Of a DNA stretch of 64,000 bases, positions 1-7,419 are shown piece after piece. Location of the stretch: positions 1 through 64,000 of the forward strand of contig CABIXY010000002.1 of assembly GCA_902362805.1 (NCBI GenBank). The letters run 5' to 3'. The notes beneath the pieces were generated by a model. It saw nothing but the letters and a program-made list of their open reading frames with translations, was not told where the DNA came from and searched no databases. The position numbers and the translations under genes were made by a program. The stretch comes from Eubacteriaceae bacterium. GTDB lineage: Bacteria > Bacillota > Clostridia > Peptostreptococcales > Anaerovoracaceae. The stretch's first letter is position 1. Every line of letters begins with the position of its first letter.

Positions 1-76
1 CAAAGGCGTCTTCCTTCGAATCTTTAAAAAGCCCTACCAAAAAATCGTATTCTAGTGTAAAATTAATTTGAGCCAT
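1..76 (-). CDS. IS256-family (Mutator) transposase, N-terminal fragment cut by window edge
   Basis: On the minus strand a GGAGG (89-85) precedes ATG at 76-74. The frame stays open to the window edge and reads MAQINFTLEYDFLVGLF and onward for 25 residues. This opening is typical of IS256-family DDE transposases, which begin with MAQIN or a close variant and catalyse copy-out transposition of their own element. Only about 6% of an expected 400-residue protein is visible, so integrity cannot be judged. The call rests on the start sequence together with the terminal repeat at 152-178. Confidence 0.7.
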   Translation of the reverse strand, partial: MAQINFTLEYDFLVGLFKDSKEDAF

Positions 77-178
77 ATCTATTACCTCCGGTTTTGTTTT
101 TGTCGTTATTAACATTTTAACCGATTTAATAGATATGTGCTCTATTTTTTTAATTTACACCATTATACAGACTCTATC
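1..178 (-). mobile_element. IS256-family insertion sequence, terminal part
   Basis: The segment holds the start of a transposase gene reading leftwards out of the window, preceded by about 100 bp of AT-rich leader. Its outer edge, read on the minus strand, is GATAGAGTCTGTATAATGGT (positions 178-159). This resembles the terminal inverted repeats of IS256/Mutator-type elements. The 93-bp tandem array begins directly at about position 179, so the element appears to have inserted into that array. The exact boundary is uncertain by a few bases, and the other end and target duplication lie outside the window. Confidence 0.75.
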
Positions 179-758
179 GGTTTCTGCACCCAAACAGTCC
201 ACAAATGAGGAATCTGAAAAGAATGTTTTAGACATTTTTTGAAACCGGGCAGATTGCGGACTGCCAGAGTCGGTTTCTGCACCCAAACAGTCCGCAAATG
301 AGCAAACCGAAAAAAATGTACCAGACATTTTTTGAAACCGGGCAGATTGCGGACTGCCGGAGATGGTTTCCGCACCTAAACAGTCTGCAAATGAGCAAAC
401 CGAAAAAAATGTACCAGACATTTTTTGAAACCGGGCAGATTGCGGACTGCCGGAGATGGTTTCTGCACCCAAACAGTCCGCAAATGAGAAATCTGAAAAA
501 AATGTTTCAGACATTCTTTGAAACCGGGCAGATTACGGACTTCCGGAGATGGTTTCCGCACCCAAACAGTCCGCAAATGAGCAAACCGAAAAAAATGTTT
601 CAGACATTTTTTGAAAACAGGAAGATTGTGGACTGTCAGAGCCGGTTTCTGCACCCAAACAGTCCGCAAATGAGAAATCTGAAAAAAATGTTTCAGACAT
701 TCTTTGAAACCGGGCAGATTATGGACTGCCGGAGCCGGTTTCTGCACCTATCTATACT
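179..758. repeat. 93-bp tandem repeat array, about seven degenerate copies
   Basis: The landmark CAAACAGTCC (or a one- or two-base variant) recurs at 191, 284, 377, 470, 563, 656 and 749, a constant period of exactly 93 bp. Each unit is a large imperfect palindrome. CAGTCCGCAA pairs with TTGCGGACTG about 60 bases later, and inside that AAAAAATGT pairs with ACATTTTTT. Because 93 is divisible by three and stops are few, long ORFs appear on both strands through the array. None has a convincing ribosome binding site, so they are treated as by-products. A 17-base piece of the unit reappears alone at 54982-54998. Confidence 0.9.
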
Positions 759-817
759 GGTTTTGGTACGGATTTGATTCCAACATCTGCCTCCATGTTA
801 AAAAAATTTGAATCCCC

Positions 818-848
818 TTGTGAGAAACTGCCCAAAATGTGGTATACT
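818..848 (+). promoter_or_regulatory. Probable sigma-70 promoter of the cobW pair
   Basis: TTGTGA (818-823) and TATACT (843-848) are 19 bp apart, which is long. A TG one base upstream of the -10 gives an extended -10, which can compensate. It ends about 38 bp upstream of the first cobW start codon. Confidence 0.55.
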
Positions 849-886
849 ATAAGTTAGAAATTTTTTAGAGAAAGAGATGATTGATT

Positions 887-2014
887 ATGACAAAGGTAGA
901 CATCTTTTCCGGTTTCCTGGGCGCCGGAAAAACAACGTTAATTAAAAAATTGATTGAAGAGGCCTACAAAGGTGAACAGATTGTTTTGATAGAAAATGAA
1001 TTTGGCGAAATCGGCATTGACGGCGGATTCCTGAAAGACGCAGGCGTGCAGATCAACGAGATGAATTCCGGCTGTATCTGCTGCAGTCTGGTAGGAGACT
1101 TTGGCAAAGCACTGGATCAGGTTATCAACGAATACGCGCCGGACAGAATCTTGATCGAACCCTCAGGCGTTGGCAAACTCAGTGACGTCATCCTGGCAGT
1201 GGAACGTCTGCACAACGACAAAATTCAGCTCAATGGATTTACCACAGTAGTAGATGCCAAGAAAGCCAAGATGTACATGAAGAACTTTGGCGAGTTCTTC
1301 AACAATCAGATTGAACATGCCAGTTCTATTATTTTGAGCCATACTGCAGGATTATCCCAGGACAAGCTGGACGCCTGCGTGGCTTTGATGCGTGAACATA
1401 ATACAGAGGCGACGATTGTAACGACACCGTGGGAGGAGATTACCGGTCGGCAGATTCTTGCTACCATGGAACAGAAAAACACAATTGCTGCTGAACTGGC
1501 GCATTTGGAGGAAGAAGCCCACGAGCATCACCATCACGACCATGACCACGACGAGCACTGTGGATGCGGACATGACCATGAAGCCCACGAGCATCATCAT
1601 GACCATGACGAGCACTGCGGATGCGGAGACGACCATCATGAGCATCATAATCATGACCACGAGCATGACCATGACGAGCACTGTGGATGCGGACATGAGC
1701 ATCATCACCATCATGATCATGATGGGCACCATCACGCTGACGAAGTTTTTACCAGCTTTGGCGTCGAGACTGCGCACAAGTTCACAGAAAAGCAAATCGA
1801 AGAAGCGCTTTCAGCCCTTTCCAATTTTGCTGAATATGGCCAGGTCCTCAGAGCCAAGGGTATCGTAGAAGGGGAAGACGGCCAGTGGATTCACTTCGAT
1901 TATGTACCTGGTGAGCCTGACGTGAGACACGGTAGTGCGGCAGTTACAGGTATGTTCTGCGTTATCGGCGCAGGGATCGAAGAGGACAGCATCAAAGAGC
2001 TGTTCGGGCTATAA
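887..2014 (+). CDS. COG0523/CobW-family GTPase with very His-rich metal-binding loop
   Basis: This is a G3E-family P-loop GTPase of the CobW/ZNG1/YeiR group, which act as GTP-driven metallochaperones or insertases, mostly for zinc or cobalt. Visible features are the Walker A motif GFLGAGKTT near residues 8-16, the family CxCC motif (GCICCSL, near residues 60-66), and a CobW C-terminal domain. Residues of roughly 210-290 form an extreme His/Asp stretch with three HCGCG blocks, suited to binding several metal ions. The ATG at 887 is preferred over an upstream TTG at 881 because the family starts directly before the Walker A strand. The next gene is a second CobW protein 12 bp downstream, so the two probably form an operon. 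The metal served cannot be read from sequence; zinc is the commonest for this architecture. Confidence 0.9.
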   Translation: MTKVDIFSGFLGAGKTTLIKKLIEEAYKGEQIVLIENEFGEIGIDGGFLKDAGVQINEMNSGCICCSLVGDFGKALDQVINEYAPDRILIEPSGVGKLSDVILAVERLHNDKIQLNGFTTVVDAKKAKMYMKNFGEFFNNQIEHASSIILSHTAGLSQDKLDACVALMREHNTEATIVTTPWEEITGRQILATMEQKNTIAAELAHLEEEAHEHHHHDHDHDEHCGCGHDHEAHEHHHDHDEHCGCGDDHHEHHNHDHEHDHDEHCGCGHEHHHHHDHDGHHHADEVFTSFGVETAHKFTEKQIEEALSALSNFAEYGQVLRAKGIVEGEDGQWIHFDYVPGEPDVRHGSAAVTGMFCVIGAGIEEDSIKELFGL

Positions 2015-2026
2015 GAGGTGGCGCAT

Positions 2027-2968
2027 ATGGAAATACCAGTATATTTGTTCACCGGTTTTTTGGAAAGCGGTAAAACGACCTTCATTCAGGAAGCATTGGA
2101 AGGCGACGATTTTAACGCGGGAGAGAGAACATTGTTTCTCTTGTGCGAAGAGGGAGAAGCTGAATATCATCCCAGCAGGTTTTTCGGTACCAAAGTCTTT
2201 TTTGAAACCATAGAAGATGAGGAAGAACTGACGACTGCACATCTGCGTGATTTACAGTTAAAACACAAGGTCGAGCGGGTGGTCGTGGAGTACAACGGCA
2301 TGTGGAACCTGGACACTTTCTATCAGAATATGCCGCAGGAATGGGTGACGTATCAGGAGATGATGTTTGCCGATGGGAGGACGTTTCTCCAGTATAATCA
2401 AAATATGAGACAGCTGGTCTTCGACAAACTCAAAAGTGCGGAACTGGTGGTTTTTAATCGCTGTGAGCGCGGCTTTGATAAAATGGAGTTCCACAAGATT
2501 GTCAGGGCTGCTAACAGAAGAAGCCAGATATTGTACGAATATGGCAAAGACGACGTGGAACTGGACCAGATTGAAGATCCCCTGCCTTTTGACCTTGAAG
2601 CACCGGTGGTGGAAATCGGTGACGATGCCTACGCCGAGTGGTATCGCGATATCAATGAGGAGCAGGATAAGTACGATGGCAAAGTTCTGAAGGTCAAAGG
2701 CCGCAGCGTTCTGGGCGGCGGCATACCTGACGACCACTTTGTCTTTGGCCGCCATGTCATGACCTGCTGTGTAGAGGATATTCAGTTTGCCGGGCTTGTC
2801 TGCCGTTGGGACAACGCAGCCGACATCCTTGAGCACGGCGGCTGGGTTAGTATTACTGCCAAAGTGAAGGTTGAATTTGACGATGTCTACGGAGAAGAAG
2901 GCCCTGTGCTGTACTGCAGTGAGGTGACTGAGGCTGAAGAGGCCGATCCGGAAGTGGCGCAATTTTAA
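2027..2968 (+). CDS. CobW-type GTPase fused to a DUF1980/TIGR03943-like C-terminal domain
   Basis: The N-terminus starts MEIPVYLFTGFLESGKTTF, a P-loop of the COG0523 type, followed by CEEGE where canonical members carry CxCC. The last 90 or so residues (from about 220) read KGRSVLGGG, FVFGRHVMTCC, FAGLVCRW and GWVSITAKVKVEF. This resembles the C-terminal domain of the TIGR03943/DUF1980 proteins (YcgQ-like), which usually occur as separate partners of permease-like YcgR proteins near CobW genes. The fusion would link GTPase and metal-site domain in one chain. ATG at 2027 is preferred over GTG at 2018 because AGAGGTG lies 6 bases upstream of it. It is probably cotranscribed with the preceding His-rich GTPase. 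A role in metal homeostasis is inferred from the families. Confidence 0.8.
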   Translation: MEIPVYLFTGFLESGKTTFIQEALEGDDFNAGERTLFLLCEEGEAEYHPSRFFGTKVFFETIEDEEELTTAHLRDLQLKHKVERVVVEYNGMWNLDTFYQNMPQEWVTYQEMMFADGRTFLQYNQNMRQLVFDKLKSAELVVFNRCERGFDKMEFHKIVRAANRRSQILYEYGKDDVELDQIEDPLPFDLEAPVVEIGDDAYAEWYRDINEEQDKYDGKVLKVKGRSVLGGGIPDDHFVFGRHVMTCCVEDIQFAGLVCRWDNAADILEHGGWVSITAKVKVEFDDVYGEEGPVLYCSEVTEAEEADPEVAQF

Positions 2969-2971
2969 CAT

Positions 2972-3028
2972 AAAAAGGGCATGCCCTAAAGATAGCGGAA
3001 ATTTTGCTATTGAAAGGATGCCTTTTTT
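2972..3028 (+). terminator. Rho-independent terminator after the cobW pair
   Basis: AAAAAGGGCAT (2972-2982) pairs with ATGCCTTTTTT (3018-3028), with one G-T wobble. A small inner stem ATAGC/GCTAT lies between the arms, and the T-run forms the right arm. It starts 3 bp after the stop codon. Confidence 0.7.
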
Positions 3029-3069
3029 GATTGCTCCAAGGCAACAACTGTTGGGATTAAGGGGTTTTT

Positions 3070-3408
3070 ATGAATACCCCAAACAACAAGCGAAGAAGAG
3101 AGTCTATGGAGCGCATTGAGAAAACCTTTATTGAATTGCTCCAAACAAAAGAATTAGATGAAATCAGCGTATCGGATATTTGCAAGCGTGCCGGACTAAA
3201 CCGAACCACATTTTATGCAAATGATCCGGTATGATATTGATCTTGCTCGTAAACATTTTCAGAACTGGTTTGCGGTCCTGGTGAAATATTTTGTGCAGGA
3301 CAGAGAAGAAATGCTCAAAAAGTCCAAAAGTATCGTGGGGAGCAGAAGCAGTCCATCCTCCAGGAGGGTTGGGCGACAAAGGAAACCGTCTGCCGGAAAC
3401 TACATGTA
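3070..3408 (+). pseudogene. Decayed TetR-family regulator
   Basis: From ATG 3070 the frame reads a TetR DNA-binding domain: helix 1 (RIEKTFIELLQ), then ISVSDICKRAGLNRTTFYAN, the recognition helix-turn-helix. The frame breaks right after FYAN and stops at 3232-3234 after 54 residues. Downstream of it, in other frames up to about 3408, the sequence still looks coding-like (for example ARKHFQNWFAVLVKYF) without a continuous frame. A normal TetR protein has about 190 residues, so this is a remnant that has lost its ligand-binding domain. The original target is unknown; the small gene at 3458 could have been its neighbour or target. Confidence 0.75.
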
Positions 3409-3457
3409 AAAACTGCCAGTTTGACAGAGCGAAAATTTGAATTTAAGGATGTGTTTT

Positions 3458-3805
3458 ATGTTTAACGAAATATGTATCTATGAGGCGAAATTAACAAAGC
3501 TAGACGAAATCGAAGAGCTGATGAAGGAAGTAGCTGAATTTTATTTGAAACAAGAAGGCGTCATCGATGTGCATTATATCAAACGCACGCATCGACAAAA
3601 AGATTTTAATGCAGTTAAAAATGGTGAACTGCCTATCCGTCTTACACGAAATGTGGGTAAGGTGACATATGTTTTATACTGGGTACTGGAGAATGAGGAA
3701 GCCCATGCAAGAGTCTCAAAACTTGGTGTGGAGAAATTCTACAAACGCTGGAACAGATGTTTGACCACTATGCCTAAGATTATATTAGGTGAAAATATTG
3801 TTTAA
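3458..3805 (+). CDS. Small protein, possibly antibiotic-biosynthesis-monooxygenase (ABM) fold
   Basis: A 115-residue soluble protein starts MFNEICIYEAKLTKLDEIEELM, with AAGGA 8 bases before ATG 3458. The pattern is a beta strand followed by a helix rich in E and K, then a GVIDVHYIKRTH strand. This is what one expects of a dimeric alpha/beta-barrel (ABM/Dabb) protein, and the length is right for that fold. These proteins include small monooxygenases and many members without a known reaction. No catalytic residue can be assigned with confidence. It follows a broken TetR regulator and has no other obvious partner. The family call is tentative. Confidence 0.5.
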   Translation: MFNEICIYEAKLTKLDEIEELMKEVAEFYLKQEGVIDVHYIKRTHRQKDFNAVKNGELPIRLTRNVGKVTYVLYWVLENEEAHARVSKLGVEKFYKRWNRCLTTMPKIILGENIV

Positions 3806-4070
3806 CTTGCAGGTTTCAGCTTGTCGAAATAAAAGCCTCATCTTTTGAGCTGCCCTTGCAAATCGCCCAGTTTTCCATTTTGTGAGACTGTATTTTACTT
3901 TTACTCGGCAAATCATCATTTCTGAAGCAGACTATGGTGTAATTGAGGCGGGTTTAGGTCAGCTTTTCAATGAATTTTAGAAAAACTGGTAACCGAAACC
4001 GTCTGAAATGGAGGCTGGAAGGTTGTTTTTCGTTAGTTTTCTTGTTAAATATATGAAATTGAAAAATTTC
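3806..4070. other. Intergenic stretch with a possible coding relic
   Basis: The 336 bp between the small gene and carD contain no complete gene. A stop-terminated fragment at 3906-3980 reads RQIIISEADYGVIEAGLGQL followed by FNEF, which has protein-like composition but no start or ribosome site. It may be the tail of a lost gene. The rest is AT-rich leader to the carD promoter. Confidence 0.35.
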
Positions 4071-4100
4071 TTACATTATTATGGAAAAAAGTGTTATAAT
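4071..4100 (+). promoter_or_regulatory. carD promoter
   Basis: TTACAT (4071-4076) and a consensus TATAAT (4095-4100) are separated by 18 bp and lie 43 bp upstream of the carD start codon. Confidence 0.6.
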
Positions 4101-4142
4101 AATTATAATGAGTGAAACGTTGAAAGGAGATGTGAGCTAATT

Positions 4143-4649
4143 ATGTATGATATTAATGATTTGATCATGTACGGCGGTACTGGAGTCTGCAAGGTGTCTG
4201 ATATATCTAATAACGTGTTTTCTGGTTCTGATGAGGACAGGCTGTATTACGTGCTTGAGCCCTTATACCAAAGCGGTGTGATATATGCGCCTGTAGACAA
4301 CGAGAAAGTTTTCATGCGTCCTGTTATATCAGAGGACGAAGCCAAAAACCTGATCGATAACATTCCGCAGATTCATACTGAGATTTACAAAAGCAGCAGT
4401 ATGCAGCAGTTAACGAAGTATTACCAGTCGGTTATTGATTCTCACAAGTGTTTAGAACTTCTGCAATTGACAAAATCCATCCATGCAAAAAAGGTGGATG
4501 CCATGAAGCAGAACAGACATTTGGGACAGATCGATAAGAAATTTATGAAAAAAGCGGAAGACCTTTTATTTGGAGAATTTGCAGCAGCACTTCGCATTTC
4601 GAGAGACGATGTGGAGGACTTTATACAGGAACGATTAGACGAAGAATAA
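4143..4649 (+). CDS. CarD-family transcription regulator (CarD/CdnL/TRCF domain)
   Basis: The 168-residue protein opens MYDINDLIMYGGTGVCKVSDI, the characteristic Tudor-like RNA-polymerase-interaction domain (positions about 1-60, with the conserved YGGTGVC turn). It continues with YYVLEPLYQSGVIYAPVDN and an all-helical C-terminal half that would contact promoter DNA. CarD proteins bind the RNA polymerase beta subunit and alter open-complex stability. Length is typical. AAAGGAGATG lies before ATG 4143. The gene stands alone between its own promoter and a terminator at 4669, so it is likely monocistronic. The globally acting family is certain; which genes it affects is not visible. Confidence 0.9.
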   Translation: MYDINDLIMYGGTGVCKVSDISNNVFSGSDEDRLYYVLEPLYQSGVIYAPVDNEKVFMRPVISEDEAKNLIDNIPQIHTEIYKSSSMQQLTKYYQSVIDSHKCLELLQLTKSIHAKKVDAMKQNRHLGQIDKKFMKKAEDLLFGEFAAALRISRDDVEDFIQERLDEE

Positions 4650-4668
4650 TAGGCGAGAGGCAGAGCGA

Positions 4669-4708
4669 TAGACAGCAAATCGGGTATGATTTGATTGTCT
4701 ATTTTTTT
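4669..4708 (+). terminator. carD terminator
   Basis: GACA-GCAAATC pairs with GATTTG-ATTGTC around a GGGTAT loop, followed by TATTTTTTT. It begins about 20 bp after the carD stop. Confidence 0.75.
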
Positions 4709-4740
4709 GTTTAATAGGAAATATCGATTTCCTATTAAAC
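4709..4740. repeat. Perfect 13-bp inverted repeat
   Basis: GTTTAATAGGAAA (4709-4721) and TTTCCTATTAAAC (4728-4740) are exact complements around TATCGA. The core ATAGGAAATATCG recurs at 30897-30909 inside another hairpin, suggesting a dispersed palindromic family. Confidence 0.85.
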
Positions 4741-4756
4741 AAAAAAGGGGTGTGCA

Positions 4757-4856
4757 GAGGGGATTCCCCTCGCCGCCTTCAGGAGGGTGCTCAGCCTGCG
4801 TAGCAGGCGCCGAAGGGAACCTAGGGTTCCCTAGCGGAGTGGTGAAGCCACTTTTT
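4757..4856. repeat. Block of four consecutive GC-rich hairpins
   Basis: Four short stem-loops follow each other: GAGGGG/CCCCTC (4757-4771), GCCTGC/GCAGGC (4794-4808), AGGGAACC/GGTTCCCT (4814-4832) and AGTGG/CCACT (4838-4852). The last is followed by TTTTTG and could terminate transcription towards the regulator at 4987. The block is GC-richer than its surroundings. It resembles the dense hairpin repeats elsewhere in the window more than any gene. Confidence 0.7.
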
Positions 4857-4880
4857 GATGCAGCAAAAGCCTTTTTCTAC

Positions 4881-4951
4881 TTGACATGTACAAGAAAAGC
4901 TGTATAATAATCCTTGCATTGCAGTTTACAAATACTAAACAAACAGTTTAG
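4881..4951 (+). promoter_or_regulatory. Promoter and possible operator of the XRE-cupin/pot operon
   Basis: Consensus TTGACA (4881-4886) and TATAAT (4903-4908) are separated by 16 bp. Downstream of the expected start, CTAAAC-AAACA-GTTTAG (4935-4951) is a perfect 6-bp inverted repeat. It is well placed for autoregulation by the XRE-cupin protein encoded next. Confidence 0.75.
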
Positions 4952-4986
4952 AATCTTTGTCATTACCATGAGGTAGAGGAGAGAAT

Positions 4987-5526
4987 ATGGAAATGGATAT
5001 AGGAACCAAGATCAAGGAACTGAGAGTCGTAAAGGGACTGACGCAGGAGGAACTGGCGGATCGGGCGGAACTGTCCAAGGGGTTTATTTCCCAGCTGGAG
5101 AGAGACCTGACGTCGCCGTCTATCGCGACCTTAGCTGATATTTTACAGTGTCTGGGCGTATCCGTAGCAGAGTTCTTTGCGGACGACAGCGACGACCAGG
5201 TGGTGTTTAAGGACGAAGATTATTTTGAAAAAATAGACGGCGATTTAAAGAACACGATTGAGTGGATTATTCCCAATGCCCAGAAGAACATCATGGAGCC
5301 GATCCGTCTGACCCTTGAGGCCGGCGGACAGACTTATCCCGATACACCTCACGAAGGAGAGGAATTCGGCTACGTATTGAAAGGCGAAATTACCATTCAC
5401 ATTGGAAATAAGACCCATAACGCCAAGGCGGGAGAGTCTTTCTACTATACGCCGGAGAAACAGCATCATATATCATCAAAAAAGGGAGCGAAACTCATCT
5501 GGGTCAGCTCACCTCCTAGTTTCTAG
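4987..5526 (+). CDS. XRE-cupin transcriptional regulator of the polyamine transporter (PuuR-like)
   Basis: The 179-residue protein combines an N-terminal helix-turn-helix of the XRE type (about residues 7-62, [20 protein letters not shown] then [16 protein letters not shown]) with a C-terminal cupin beta barrel (about 110-177, [16 protein letters not shown] and [15 protein letters not shown]). This two-domain layout is that of PuuR-type regulators, which sense polyamines or other small metabolites through the cupin. It lies 14 bp upstream of potA in the same direction, and its promoter carries a possible operator. It most likely controls the pot operon and itself. The ligand is inferred from context, not seen. 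Confidence 0.85.
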   Translation: MEMDIGTKIKELRVVKGLTQEELADRAELSKGFISQLERDLTSPSIATLADILQCLGVSVAEFFADDSDDQVVFKDEDYFEKIDGDLKNTIEWIIPNAQKNIMEPIRLTLEAGGQTYPDTPHEGEEFGYVLKGEITIHIGNKTHNAKAGESFYYTPEKQHHISSKKGAKLIWVSSPPSF

Positions 5527-5540
5527 AGAAAGGAAGAACA

Positions 5541-6614
5541 ATGGCATCATCACTTATCGAACTAAGACATATTTCTAAGTCATTTGAAGACACCTTAGTA
5601 TTAGACGATTTTAATCTCACTGTCAATGAGAATGAATTTATCACTCTGCTGGGACCTTCCGGCTGTGGGAAGACGACGACGCTCCGAATCGTAGGAGGTT
5701 TTGAAACACCCGATCAGGGACAGGTGTTTTTTGAGGGAAAGGATATCACCAATGTACCGCCCAACCAAAGACATCTCAACACGGTATTTCAGAAGTATGC
5801 CCTTTTCCCCCACATGAACGTAGGACAGAACATCGCATTTGGTCTCAAGATCAGTGGGAAAAGCGATGAATATATCAGGGACAAGGTCAAATACGCCTTG
5901 AAACTGGTCAATCTGGACGGCTATGAGAAGAGAAAAATAGACGCCTTATCTGGCGGCCAGCAGCAGAGAATCGCCATGGCTAGAGCCATCGTCAACGAGC
6001 CGAAAGTCCTGCTCCTTGACGAACCGCTTGGCGCTTTGGACCTGAAGCTGAGACAGGACATGCAGTATGAACTGATCAGGTTGAAAAACGAATTGGGCAT
6101 CACCTTTATTTATGTTACCCACGATCAAGAGGAAGCGCTAACCATGAGCGATAAGGTCGTCGTCATGAACGGCGGTTATATCCAGCAGATGGGGACGCCG
6201 GAAGAAATCTACAATGAGCCGGAGAACGCTTTTGTGGCAGACTTTATCGGCGACAGTAATATCATAGACGGCATCATGATCGAAGACCGGGTGGTCAGAA
6301 TTTGTGACACCATTTTTCCTTGCATTGACGAAGACTTTGGCAGAAACAAGCCAGTTGACGTTGTTATCAGACCGGAGGATCTGATCATCGGAAAACCAGG
6401 TGAAGGCAGGCTGGACGGAGAGATAACCCACAACGTATTCATCGGCGTTCACTATGAGATGGAAATCGAGGCGGGCGGATTCCTCTGGCTGGCGCAAAAT
6501 ACCAAAAGCTATCCAGTCGGAACCAAGGTCAGTCTCGACGTGGTACCGGAAAATATACAGATTATGCACAAACCGCAGTCAAAAGAAGAGGAGGCGATAG
6601 AAATCGATGTCTAG
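5541..6614 (+). CDS. potA: Spermidine/putrescine ABC transporter ATPase
   Basis: The 357-residue ATPase energises polyamine import at the inner face of the membrane. Visible motifs are Walker [11 protein letters not shown] (about residues 35-44), Q-loop [10 protein letters not shown], signature [14 protein letters not shown] (about 136-149), Walker [13 protein letters not shown] and the switch histidine in [15 protein letters not shown]. The C-terminal 120 residues form the TOBE-type regulatory domain of PotA/MalK-like ATPases. Length is normal. The gene overlaps potB by 8 bp, which indicates translational coupling. Substrate assignment rests on the PotB/PotC/PotD neighbours. Confidence 0.93.
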   Translation: MASSLIELRHISKSFEDTLVLDDFNLTVNENEFITLLGPSGCGKTTTLRIVGGFETPDQGQVFFEGKDITNVPPNQRHLNTVFQKYALFPHMNVGQNIAFGLKISGKSDEYIRDKVKYALKLVNLDGYEKRKIDALSGGQQQRIAMARAIVNEPKVLLLDEPLGALDLKLRQDMQYELIRLKNELGITFIYVTHDQEEALTMSDKVVVMNGGYIQQMGTPEEIYNEPENAFVADFIGDSNIIDGIMIEDRVVRICDTIFPCIDEDFGRNKPVDVVIRPEDLIIGKPGEGRLDGEITHNVFIGVHYEMEIEAGGFLWLAQNTKSYPVGTKVSLDVVPENIQIMHKPQSKEEEAIEIDV

Positions 6615-7419
6615 AAAATTACTTGCAAGCCCTTTTCTGATTTGGATTGCCTGTGGTACTTTGATTCCACTGGCGGTTATCGCTTACTACGGATTTACAG
6701 ATCGCAGCGGTACTTTCACATGGAATAATATTACGGCTATTTTTGGCGCTGAGCATGCGCAGGCCCTGGGGCTGGCCCTGCTGCTGGCTCTGATCAGTAC
6801 GGTGATCTGTTTCCTGCTGGCTTTTCCCTTGGCGATGATTTTAAAGAGCAGCCGCATCGGCCAGAAAGGATTTATGATTTTTCTCTTTGTCCTGCCGATG
6901 TGGATGAATTTTCTGCTGCGAACCATGGCATGGCAAGTCATATTGGAGAAAGAGGGGATTCTCAACAACTTATTAACCGCCCTGCATCTGCCGGCGCTGG
7001 AGATTATCAATACACCGGCGGCCATCGTCCTGGGCATGGTCTACGACTTTCTGCCTTTTATGGTGCTGCCGATTTTCAATACGCTGATGAAAATTGACGA
7101 CAACATCATTGAAGCCGCCTACGACTTGGGCGCTACGAAAAAGCGGGTGCTCTTTGACATCCTGCTTCCTCTGAGCGTGCCAGGCATTGCCAGCGGTGTT
7201 ACCATGGTATTCGTACCATCCCTGACCACCTTTGTCATCTCCAATATGCTGGGCGGCGGCAAAATTAACTTGATCGGCAATATCATCGAACAGGAGTTTA
7301 CCACCAGCTCCAACTGGAACCTCGGCTCAGGCCTTTCTCTGATCATGATGATTTTCATCGTCATCAGCATGGCCGCTTTGGGCAAGCTGGATAAAGAAGG
7401 GGAGGGGACGCTGATATGA
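6607..7419 (+). CDS. potB: Spermidine/putrescine ABC transporter permease, PotB type
   Basis: A 270-residue integral membrane protein has six predicted hydrophobic helices. The EAA-type coupling loop reads [20 protein letters not shown] near residues 165-184 and docks on PotA. The motif [11 protein letters not shown] is typical of PotB. It forms the channel with the PotC part of the next protein. Its start overlaps the end of potA and its stop overlaps the next start by 4 bp (ATGA), so translation of the three genes is coupled. Confidence 0.92.
   Translation: MSRKLLASPFLIWIACGTLIPLAVIAYYGFTDRSGTFTWNNITAIFGAEHAQALGLALLLALISTVICFLLAFPLAMILKSSRIGQKGFMIFLFVLPMWMNFLLRTMAWQVILEKEGILNNLLTALHLPALEIINTPAAIVLGMVYDFLPFMVLPIFNTLMKIDDNIIEAAYDLGATKKRVLFDILLPLSVPGIASGVTMVFVPSLTTFVISNMLGGGKINLIGNIIEQEFTTSSNWNLGSGLSLIMMIFIVISMAALGKLDKEGEGTLI

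Noticed and set aside
179..758. CRISPR array
   Set aside because: The 93-bp units are contiguous and similar throughout; there are no unique spacers, no 24-37-bp repeats and no cas genes.
155..777. Proteins encoded by the 93-bp array (ORFs of 120-160 codons on both strands)
   Set aside because: A period divisible by three with few stops opens several frames at once on both strands, and none has a ribosome binding site or a protein-like composition.
1352..1795. Methionine-rich ORF opposite the His-rich GTPase loop
   Set aside because: It is the antisense reading of His/Asp codons (CAT, GAC) and has no start signals.
4695..4907. 70-codon ORF over the hairpin block
   Set aside because: It runs through stem-loops and the downstream promoter and lacks a ribosome site.
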